From positions 1-38,284 of the forward strand of contig JAZSRK010000089.1 of the NCBI GenBank assembly GCA_045538465.1: 38,284 nt of DNA, read 5' to 3'. Both the position numbers and the translations under genes were made by a program. The stretch's first letter is position 1. Each line of letters starts with the position of its first letter. The stretch is from Limiplasma sp045538465 (GTDB taxonomy: Bacteria > Bacillota > Clostridia > Christensenellales > Aristaeellaceae). The notes beneath the pieces are model-generated. The model did not search any database. It saw nothing but the letters and a program-made list of their open reading frames with translations, and was not told the origin of the DNA. This document shows positions 24,210-31,002 of this stretch, in pieces.

Positions 24210-25508
24210 TTATGCCTCCCAATCCGCATCCGGCTCCAAGCGTGTGAGCACGGCCTTGAGCACATCGGCGGCAATGCTGTCGATATCCCGCTCGGCATCC
24301 ACGCTGATAAAGCGCTTACGGTTTTCCTTGATGAGGCGCTCGTAAGCCTTCTGGGTGCGCTCGAAAAACTCCAGATTTTCCATTTCCAACCGATCCGGTA
24401 CAGAGGCGTTGAGGCGGCGGCGAATGGCGGTTTTGTGGTCGATCGCCAGATAGATGGTGGCATCGGGCATCATATCATCCACTGCAGGGGCGTTGATCTG
24501 TTGGATGGTCTCCACGCCCAATTGACGCCCACCGCCCTGATACGCCACAGAGCTATCCACAAAGCGATCGCACAGCACCACACGCCCCTCCTCCACCGCA
24601 GGACGGATGCGCTGGTGCACATGCTGTGCGCGGGAAGCCGCATACAAAAGGGCTTCCGTGGTGGGGCTCATCTCCATATTCTCCGTATCCAGAATAATGT
24701 TGCGGATATCCTCGCTGATCTGGCAGCCGCCGGGTTCTCTTGTGCGCACAATGGAGAAACCCAGCTGATACAGTTTCTTTTCCAGCCGATCCATCTGCGT
24801 GGTCTTGCCGCTGCCATCCAACCCCTCCAAACTAAGGAAGAAGCCGCGGGGGATCTCTGCGCCGGGGCACAGAAGCGCCCGAAGAGACTCGGTATCCGGC
24901 ACGATATGGTCTGCACCGGCATCCTGCAATTCTTCTTCGGAGCCGCAGCCGTAGCTGACGCCCACGCTTTCGATGCCTGCGCCCTTGGCGCCGTTCACAT
25001 CAAAGCAGCGGTCGCCTACCATGGCAGCACAGCGGTATTTCTCCGGCAGTGCCAGACGGATCAATTCCGGCTTGCCCAGCTTGGCGTTGTGGTCGTTTTC
25101 GCCGATGATGGCATTAAAATAGTGGCTCAAGCCAAAGTAATCCATCACCCGGCGTGCGATAAAGCGATCCTTGCTGGTGGCAAGACCTACATGCACGCCG
25201 CCTTCCCGCAGCATTTGCAGAATGCTGCGAATATGGGGGTACACCTGATAGCGATACATGCCCTCTTCGGCAAAGCGGCGCTTGTAAATGGCCACAGCCT
25301 CATCAAGACGCTCCTCGGGCACATGCAGCAGGTTGCGGAAGGAGTCCAGCAGCGGCGGCCCGACCACCTGCCGCAGATCGGCCTCCTCAGGAATGGGCAG
25401 ACCCATCTCCTCCATGGCGCTTTCCACCGAGCTGACAATGCCTTCCTCGGCATCACACAGGGTGCCATCCAGATCGAAAACGACTGCATCGTAGGGAAAT
25501 TGATTCAT
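24210..25508 (-). CDS. tmk: HAD phosphatase fused to thymidylate kinase
   Basis: A 432-residue two-domain protein. Residues 1-212 form a HAD phosphatase of the phosphoglycolate phosphatase-like type: DLDGT (12-16), TS (111-112), Lys146 and GDRCFD (165-170) are the four catalytic motifs, with a helical cap between. Residues about 221-430 are a complete thymidylate kinase: P-loop EGLDGSGKT (228-236), TREPGG (256-261), and DRFVDSSVAYQG (314-325) with the nucleotide-binding Arg and Ser. It makes dTDP from dTMP. The linker has no Met between 164 and 238, so there is no separate kinase start. ATG 25506-25508 follows AAGGAG supplied by the end of the decarboxylase gene. The HAD half may act on nucleotides or on phosphoglycolate; its substrate is not determinable by eye. 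Confidence 0.92.
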   Translation of the reverse strand: MNQFPYDAVVFDLDGTLCDAEEGIVSSVESAMEEMGLPIPEEADLRQVVGPPLLDSFRNLLHVPEERLDEAVAIYKRRFAEEGMYRYQVYPHIRSILQMLREGGVHVGLATSKDRFIARRVMDYFGLSHYFNAIIGENDHNAKLGKPELIRLALPEKYRCAAMVGDRCFDVNGAKGAGIESVGVSYGCGSEEELQDAGADHIVPDTESLRALLCPGAEIPRGFFLSLEGLDGSGKTTQMDRLEKKLYQLGFSIVRTREPGGCQISEDIRNIILDTENMEMSPTTEALLYAASRAQHVHQRIRPAVEEGRVVLCDRFVDSSVAYQGGGRQLGVETIQQINAPAVDDMMPDATIYLAIDHKTAIRRRLNASVPDRLEMENLEFFERTQKAYERLIKENRKRFISVDAERDIDSIAADVLKAVLTRLEPDADWEA

Positions 25509-25511
25509 TCG

Positions 25512-26900
25512 TCATACTCCTTCTCTCACACAGGTGAGTCTTCCGTGTTCATCAAGCCCGAATCGTTGCTCCGCGGGCATCGCCTCAAGCCAGCAGATGA
25601 TCTCGGGGGTCACTTCCTCCCCAGCGGAAAGCACTGCCACCCCGGGAGGGTACAAACCGACCTGCCCTGCGCTGATACGCCCGGCAGAGCGTGAAATGTC
25701 GATCGCTTCGGTTGCAGCAAAGGCTGCTTCATGCAAGGGCATTTTTCTTTGGGGAATGGGAGGCGGGGAGGGGATGACCATCGTGTTTGGCTGATGGGCA
25801 TCAGGTGTGTCGGCCAGCTCCGCGGTGATCTCTTTCAGCGCAGCCAGCAGCCTGACAAGCCGCTGAGGGCCATCCATCAGCGACAGGATGCAGCCGATCC
25901 CCGCTGCATCGCTCAATTCCACATCGATGCCTTTCTCCTCCAATTGCTGTGCCAGCCGAAAGCCGCCCTGAGGCGCATCCAGCACCAGCCGCAGCGGATC
26001 GGTCGGCACGTGCGGCGGCAGGGCGGCTCGTCCGTCAGTGTAACCCAGCAGAGCAGCTTCCTTGCGAAAATCTGCCAGTGCTGTCTCCAGCGCCGCGCCT
26101 GCCGATGCTCCGTATTCATCCATCCATGCCCTTGCATCATCCAGCGATAGCATCGTTACAAAAGAAGGGCTGCTGGTTTGCACCATTCGTAGCCGCTTTA
26201 ACAGCAATGCGCCATCGATGCTGTTGGCACCGTGCAGCCATGCACCGGCTGTTAGGGCTGGCAGTGTTTTGTGCGCTGATTGCACCACCAGATCGGCACC
26301 CCGGCGCAAGGCGCTCAGTTCCGGATGCACCCAGTTCAGGGCGGCACCATGGGCTTCATCGCACAAAAGCAGCATGCCCCTTTGATGCGCAAGCTCAGCC
26401 ACTGCCTCCACCGGTGCCAGCGTACCGTAAAAATCGGGATTGACCACCAATACAGCCTTAGCCTCCGGGTGCCTATGCATGGTTTGCTCATAGGCTTCCT
26501 TGGTAGCATACGGGCGACCCGTTTTCGTATAACTCACCGGCACAAATACCGGCTCGATGCCTGCTACCGCACACAGATGCAATGCACTGATATGCACATT
26601 GCGGGGCAGCAGCACTTTTTCGCCGCGCTGTGCTGCATAAAGCAGCATAGCATGCATACCGGCAGTGCTGCCGCCTGCAAGCAGCAAAGTATGCGCCGCA
26701 CCGGCGCTTTTCGCTGCTAACGCCTGCGCCTGTGCAATGGCACCTGTTGGCCTGTACAGATCGTCCGTCACGGTCAACTCAGTGGTATCCAGCAGATAAG
26801 GATCCATGCTGCCAAACGGGCTTTTGCCTTGACTGCCTGGCATATGCAGCGACAGTCTACCAGAAGCCTTTTGGAGCATTTGCAACATTGGTCTATCCAA
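25512..26900 (-). CDS. Orn/Lys/Arg decarboxylase-like PLP enzyme (YaaO-type)
   Basis: A fold-type I PLP enzyme of the basic amino-acid decarboxylase family. The major domain has the substrate/PLP pocket LLLAGGSTAGMHAM (72-85), DEAHG (181-185) and the PLP lysine Lys211 in QSAHKTLPALT; a C-terminal domain follows. In Bacillus the homologous yaaO is next to tmk, and that order is kept here. The start is uncertain. TTG 26898-26900, with GGAAGGA 10 nt upstream, gives 462 residues; ATG 26886-26888 is 4 codons later; TTG 26940-26942 would add 14 residues. Three bases separate it from the HAD-Tmk gene. Whether it makes cadaverine, agmatine or something else cannot be told. Confidence 0.9.
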   Translation of the reverse strand: MDRPMLQMLQKASGRLSLHMPGSQGKSPFGSMDPYLLDTTELTVTDDLYRPTGAIAQAQALAAKSAGAAHTLLLAGGSTAGMHAMLLYAAQRGEKVLLPRNVHISALHLCAVAGIEPVFVPVSYTKTGRPYATKEAYEQTMHRHPEAKAVLVVNPDFYGTLAPVEAVAELAHQRGMLLLCDEAHGAALNWVHPELSALRRGADLVVQSAHKTLPALTAGAWLHGANSIDGALLLKRLRMVQTSSPSFVTMLSLDDARAWMDEYGASAGAALETALADFRKEAALLGYTDGRAALPPHVPTDPLRLVLDAPQGGFRLAQQLEEKGIDVELSDAAGIGCILSLMDGPQRLVRLLAALKEITAELADTPDAHQPNTMVIPSPPPIPQRKMPLHEAAFAATEAIDISRSAGRISAGQVGLYPPGVAVLSAGEEVTPEIICWLEAMPAEQRFGLDEHGRLTCVREGV

Positions 26901-26954
26901 ATAGGTTCGTTCCTTCCTGCCCGCATGCCCATAGCGGCACAACGGGACTCTTTC

Positions 26955-26982
26955 AGTATACCACCAACTGCCCCGGATGCAA
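26955..26982 (-). promoter_or_regulatory. Promoter of the decarboxylase-HAD/tmk-mnmA operon
   Basis: On the minus strand TTGCAT (26977-26982), 16 bp, TATACT (26955-26960), with a TGG just before the -10 giving an extended -10. Confidence 0.7.
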
Positions 26983-27031
26983 GTCTCTTTGCTTATTTAC
27001 AATTTATCCATAGGCGCTTGAGCCCTATCTG

Positions 27032-27040
27032 TGCTATAAT
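27032..27040 (+). promoter_or_regulatory. Extended -10 promoter of the small secreted protein gene
   Basis: TGCTATAAT (27032-27040) is a perfect extended -10. The region 17 bp upstream (AGGCGC) does not look like a -35. Start codon at 27071. Confidence 0.6.
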
Positions 27041-27070
27041 AACATCGATCAACCAAGGGAGGGATCTGTT

Positions 27071-27625
27071 ATGCTGCTGAACAAAAAGCTGGTTTTTCTG
27101 CTGGTATGCATGCTGGCCTGCACTGTGTGCCTGTCTGCCCTGGCGGTGGAATACACCACTGTAAACAATCTCTTTACCATCACCTACGACGAAAACCTCT
27201 ATTTACTGGACGACTTTACCTATCTGAACGAAAACACATCGGACTACCAGTGGCTCTACATGCTCTACCTGCCCGAAAAAGATGTAGTGGTGGATGTGGA
27301 GATGGAGTACATGCCCGAGTTTGAAGGCGTAACCCTCTATACCGCAAGCGAGGCGACCTATGCTCAATATGTAGACGCCACCTTGGATCTTTTTTCTGAC
27401 TATCACATCCAGTTGCTGGATACCATCACAGTAAGCGAGCAAAATATCCCCTTCTATATCTATTCCAAAGAGGATGCCGACGGCGCCTACATTACCGCTG
27501 AGACCATCGTAAACGGTTGGGCGATCCAATTTTCCACCTACCATAACGAAAGCGGCGAGATGGATGCCTCCCTCCTGACTGTGGTGCAGGAGATCGTATC
27601 CACCTTCAAACCGGTTATTCCATAA
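27071..27625 (+). CDS. Small secreted protein of unknown function
   Basis: 184 residues with an N-terminal hydrophobic signal (1-25, cleavage near ALA-VE). Cys17 in MLACT resembles a lipobox only weakly. The mature part is acidic and rich in Tyr, with alternating beta strands (NNLFTITYDENLYLLDDF, IPFYIYSKEDADGAYITAETI, WAIQFSTYHNES) and ends VVQEIVSTFKP, a pattern common in small secreted beta-sandwich proteins of the PsbP/DUF1795 kind. I do not assign it to a family. ATG 27071 follows AGGGAGGG at 7 nt. It is monocistronic and divergent from the decarboxylase operon. Confidence 0.85.
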   Translation: MLLNKKLVFLLVCMLACTVCLSALAVEYTTVNNLFTITYDENLYLLDDFTYLNENTSDYQWLYMLYLPEKDVVVDVEMEYMPEFEGVTLYTASEATYAQYVDATLDLFSDYHIQLLDTITVSEQNIPFYIYSKEDADGAYITAETIVNGWAIQFSTYHNESGEMDASLLTVVQEIVSTFKPVIP

Positions 27626-27642
27626 CCATGCAAAAGTAAGTA

Positions 27643-27786
27643 AGCAAAAAAAGCTGTCTCAAAATACAATTTTGAGAAAAGTAAAGGCATGGAATGTTGC
27701 TCATCCGGCAGCATTCCATGCCTTTTTTGACAGTCTTTTACGATGAATTGGTAATATCTTCTTGTTTTGAGACAGCCCCTTTTGCT
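27643..27786. mobile_element. 144-bp MITE-like element with 22-bp terminal inverted repeats
   Basis: The ends AGC-A7-GCTGTCTCAAAA (27643-27664) and, inverted, AGCAAAAGGGGCTGTCTCAAAA (27765-27786) match at 19 of 22 positions. Ends of the form GGGGCTGTCTCAAAA resemble those of insertion sequences, but I cannot name the family. No transposase frame is present. Inside are CTCAAAAT-ACA-ATTTTGAG and an 18-bp hairpin. No target-site duplication was seen. It lies between convergent genes and probably works as their shared terminator. Confidence 0.6.
27683..27728. terminator. Terminator hairpin inside the MITE-like element
   Basis: AAAGGCATGGAATGTTGC (27683-27700) pairs with GCAGCATTCCATGCCTTT (27708-27725), one G-T pair in 18, followed by a T6 tract on the plus strand. 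It ends the small secreted protein transcript and, less ideally, the minus-strand housekeeping operon. Confidence 0.85.
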
Positions 27787-27797
27787 GTTTCTTTGTT

Positions 27798-28355
27798 TTA
27801 GCCCGGATACTGTGCCCGGCTGCCGCCGATATAGGGCAAGCGGCTGTAAGCCATGGTCACATGCGCCTGACCTACCACGGGGGCTTTACCGTTCATACGC
27901 AGGGGCACCGCTACAGGACGAATGTGCATACCCACCAAAGTATCGCCAAGATCGATGGCTGCATCGGCCTGTATGGCCTCGGCCACAGCGGGCTGTTCAA
28001 AGCGCTGCCATGCGGCTGCGCCTGCACTGCCGCCCGCCTTGGGCACAGGCATCACATTCACCTGACGCAAACGCAGATGATCCAGCGTTTCCTGTTCCAT
28101 TACCAGAGCACGGTTCAGGTGTTCGCAGCACTGAAACACCGGGCGCAGCCCCAGCGCTTTGCAGGTATCGATCATGGTTTGGGCAATGGCATCGCCCAGC
28201 TCCGGCACGCTGTTTTTGCCGATCAAGCCGCCAGCTACTTCGCTGGTGGAGCAGCCCAGCACCAACACTGCGCCGGGCTTAAGCCCTGCTTCCTTGGCTA
28301 AATATTCTATACACTGGCGCAACTGCGCCTGAATGCTTTCATATTCCGCGATCAT
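27798..28355 (-). CDS. ywlG: UPF0340 / TIGR01440 family protein (YwlG)
   Basis: 185 residues, full length for this conserved Firmicutes family, whose biochemical role is not established. Family features visible are VLGCSTSEVAGGLIGKNS (32-49), FQCCEHLNRALV and DTLVGMHIRPVAVPLR. There is no signal peptide or membrane segment. ATG 28353-28355 follows GGAGGG. It is the last gene of the long plsX-ftsY operon, 15 nt after the rRNA/tRNA methylase gene. The MITE-like terminator follows. Confidence 0.9.
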   Translation of the reverse strand: MIAEYESIQAQLRQCIEYLAKEAGLKPGAVLVLGCSTSEVAGGLIGKNSVPELGDAIAQTMIDTCKALGLRPVFQCCEHLNRALVMEQETLDHLRLRQVNVMPVPKAGGSAGAAAWQRFEQPAVAEAIQADAAIDLGDTLVGMHIRPVAVPLRMNGKAPVVGQAHVTMAYSRLPYIGGSRAQYPG

Positions 28356-28370
28356 CTTTTTCCCTCCGCA

Positions 28371-29096
28371 TTATTTGTCGGCATGCACAAAGGCATAGGC
28401 ACCAATTCCCACTGCAATGGACAGGTTGAGGGAATCGATCTCGTTGCTATGAGGAATGCGCACCGCTTGCCCCATTTGGGCAAAGCTTGCAGGCAGACCG
28501 CTGCCCTCATTGCCAAACACCAAAGCATAAGGCCTTTGCACCTGCTGGGTCGCTTGTTCCAGCATAACGGAGCCATCGAGCATGAACGGATACAAGGCAT
28601 GGTTCGGGTACTCCTGCCGATAGTCTTCAAAGCTGTCGTACTGCTTTACCCGAAGGCTGAACAGCGCACCCATGGTGGCCCGCACCACATGCGGCTCAAA
28701 GGGATCTGCAGCAGGGCGAATGATCGCAATATCCTTTACGCCAAGCCCCAGCAATGTGCGCTGGATGGTTCCCAGATTGCCCTCATCCATGGGATGATGC
28801 AGCACCACATGGGGGCTATCCGCTTGCAATTCTGCCTGCCATTTTTCAAATACGACCGCAGCAAAGCAATTGTCTTTGCCGCTGATGCGCCGAAGCGCCT
28901 TGTCGGCGATCTCCTCCCGCACACCGTTTTCCCGGCAGACTTGGCGCAGTTTTTCCACGCCTTCGCCCTGGGCACGCTCGCTGAGCAAAAGCCTCAGGGC
29001 TTTCTCCGGCTTTACCCGCATCAATTCCAGCGAGGGAAAAATGCCCGGCGTATAGCTATAATCAAGTTCTGCACTGTACCCCTTTAAGGATGGCAT
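28371..29096 (-). CDS. TrmH (SpoU) family RNA 2'-O-methyltransferase
   Basis: Methylates a ribose in tRNA or rRNA with S-adenosylmethionine, using the knotted SPOUT fold. All three motifs are present: NLGTIQRT with the conserved Asn and Arg, FGNEGSGL, and IPHSNEIDSLNLSIAVGI. The 241-residue protein has an N-terminal helical extension of about 90 residues before the SPOUT core, similar to rRNA-type members, but the substrate is not clear. ATG 29094-29096 follows GGAGGG. It starts 12 nt after the DUF975 gene stop. Confidence 0.92.
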   Translation of the reverse strand: MPSLKGYSAELDYSYTPGIFPSLELMRVKPEKALRLLLSERAQGEGVEKLRQVCRENGVREEIADKALRRISGKDNCFAAVVFEKWQAELQADSPHVVLHHPMDEGNLGTIQRTLLGLGVKDIAIIRPAADPFEPHVVRATMGALFSLRVKQYDSFEDYRQEYPNHALYPFMLDGSVMLEQATQQVQRPYALVFGNEGSGLPASFAQMGQAVRIPHSNEIDSLNLSIAVGIGAYAFVHADK

Positions 29097-29108
29097 GGTT
29101 TTCCCTCC

Positions 29109-30056
29109 TCAGTCCAGTATATCCTCGTCATTTTCCGGCGTTTCAGAGCCAGCTTGTGCGGCATCCTGCAGTTCATCGTCCGCAGGCGCTTCTTGCCTCT
29201 TTTGCATGTTTTCTTCGGTCTGGGCTTTCATCTGGTCCAAGGTCTCCTGATCCATGCCCATTTCCGCAAAGCGACCGAACATATCATCATACGCTTTGCG
29301 AAGGCCGCCTTTTTCGCTGTTGACGCAATAGAACTTGGCCACTGCTGCGTTCTGGTAAGCGGCTATCCACACTTGAAACGCCAGCCCGACCACTGTGCCC
29401 AGTACAAAATTAGCCTCGCACAGATAAGTCTGCAGCAGCATCGCCAGCATCGTCCAACCGAGAAAGCTGATCAGCAGACCAAAAAGGTTCATCTTTTTAT
29501 CTGCCATTACCGCCTTGCTGCGCTCCAGTGCTTCCCCAGCCGTAATATCCTGATTTTCTGCAAGGATGTAGGGAGCCATGCTATAACGGAAAGCAGCGAT
29601 GATGCCGGGGATAAACAAAAGCAGCGACCATAGAAAAACCTGCACAAAGATGCGCACATACAGCCACAAAGCCTTGCCAATGAGCCGAAACCGGCTAAAA
29701 AGCCCGGCAAAGCCCAGATCTTCGTCGTGATGCAAGCGGACGAAATAATGGTCGCAACCCAGCGCCAGCGCAGGCGAAAACAACAGCGCTGCCAGCGCTA
29801 CCATTAGCAGAACGGTCCACGTCTGCTGCGGTGCAGCCATTACCTGTTCTGCATAGGCTTTGTACTCGGCCAGCAGCGCCTCCAGCGAGAGAGCAGCGTT
29901 CAAAGCACCTGCTTGGCTGGGCAGAAGCACCATCTGCAGCACCTGTAAAAGCGTAGACAAAATGCCGGAGAAAAACGCGATCAGCATGGCGGTTTGCCAA
30001 TTGCCGCGCAAAGCCTCCTTGGCTTTCGCTTTATAATAGAAAGAACCAAGCATCAT
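29109..30056 (-). CDS. DUF975-type integral membrane protein
   Basis: 315 residues with about five or six membrane helices (around 24-45, 80-99, 136-158, 195-213, 218-236). The N-terminal AKEALRGNWQTAMLIAFFSG has the conserved 'R-x-x-L-x-x-N-W' of DUF975, and the ERSKAVMADKKMNLFGLLISFLGW segment fits as well. The last 70 residues are a charged cytoplasmic tail rich in Glu, Asp and Gln. Function is unknown. AGGAGG lies 8 nt from ATG 30054-30056. It is inserted between ftsY and the methylase gene, possibly as an envelope protein made with the export machinery. Confidence 0.82.
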   Translation of the reverse strand: MMLGSFYYKAKAKEALRGNWQTAMLIAFFSGILSTLLQVLQMVLLPSQAGALNAALSLEALLAEYKAYAEQVMAAPQQTWTVLLMVALAALLFSPALALGCDHYFVRLHHDEDLGFAGLFSRFRLIGKALWLYVRIFVQVFLWSLLLFIPGIIAAFRYSMAPYILAENQDITAGEALERSKAVMADKKMNLFGLLISFLGWTMLAMLLQTYLCEANFVLGTVVGLAFQVWIAAYQNAAVAKFYCVNSEKGGLRKAYDDMFGRFAEMGMDQETLDQMKAQTEENMQKRQEAPADDELQDAAQAGSETPENDEDILD

Positions 30057-30077
30057 TTCCGTATCCTCCTGCGCTGC

Positions 30078-30989
30078 TTATTCAAACAGCGCATCAACAA
30101 ATTCCTTGGCATCGAAGCTCTGCAAGTCTTCTATTCCCTCGCCGACGCCAACATACATCACAGGCACCTGCAGTTCCCTAACAATGCCAAAAGCAATGCC
30201 GCCCTTGGCTGTGCCATCCAACTTGGTGAGCACGATACCGTTGATGCCAGCTGCTTCTCGGAAAGCTTTGGCCTGCTGCAAACCATTCTGACCGGTGGTG
30301 GCATCCACCACCAAAAGGCAGCGCATGGCCGCATCGGGATACTCCCGGTCGATGACCCGGCGCATTTTTTCCATTTCTTCCATCAAGTTTTTCTTGTTAT
30401 GCAGGCGGCCAGCAGTATCCACGATCAGCAGATCCGCCTTTTGCGCTTTGGCAGCCTGTACACCATCGTACACCACACCGGCGGGGTCGGCGCCTTCCTT
30501 ATGCTTTACAATGGGGCAGCGGGCCCGTTCTGCCCATACAGTCAGCTGCTCGGCAGCGGCTGCACGGAAGGTATCTGCTGCACAAAGAATAATGGTGCGC
30601 CCCAAGCCTTGAAAACGCAGCGCCAATTTGCCGATGGTCGTAGTCTTGCCCACACCATTCACGCCTACCACCAGCGTGACCATGGGCCAGCGCAGGGGTT
30701 CCTTGTGCACATCCAGCATAGAGACCAGAATGTTTTTCAGTTCATTCTTCGCCTCAAGACCATTTTTCAGCTTCTTTGCTGCAACCACCTTGCGCAGGGC
30801 TTCGATCGCCTCCTGTGCGCAAGCAGCGCCCATATCGCTCAAAATGAGGGCATCCAAAAACTCATCGTACAAGTCCTCATCAATGGGGCGATCCTCTCTG
30901 ACCGCATCATCCATCACCTGCGCCATCTGCTGGCGGCTTTTGAAAAGTCCATCCTTCAGGCGGGAAAACAGATTCTTCTTTTCAGACAT
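30078..30989 (-). CDS. ftsY: Signal recognition particle receptor FtsY
   Basis: A GTPase that docks ribosome-SRP complexes at the membrane. ATG 30987-30989 follows GGGAGG at 7 nt; the longer frame would overlap smc. The 303 residues comprise an N domain (1-95) and G domain with GVNGVGKTT (109-117), DTFRAAAAEQL, DTAGR, and TKLDGTAKGG near the C-terminus. It lacks the long acidic A domain of E. coli, as is normal in Gram-positive bacteria. It begins 13 nt after smc, the usual Firmicutes arrangement. Confidence 0.97.
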   Translation of the reverse strand: MSEKKNLFSRLKDGLFKSRQQMAQVMDDAVREDRPIDEDLYDEFLDALILSDMGAACAQEAIEALRKVVAAKKLKNGLEAKNELKNILVSMLDVHKEPLRWPMVTLVVGVNGVGKTTTIGKLALRFQGLGRTIILCAADTFRAAAAEQLTVWAERARCPIVKHKEGADPAGVVYDGVQAAKAQKADLLIVDTAGRLHNKKNLMEEMEKMRRVIDREYPDAAMRCLLVVDATTGQNGLQQAKAFREAAGINGIVLTKLDGTAKGGIAFGIVRELQVPVMYVGVGEGIEDLQSFDAKEFVDALFE

Positions 30990-31002
30990 ACGATTACCTC
31001 CC

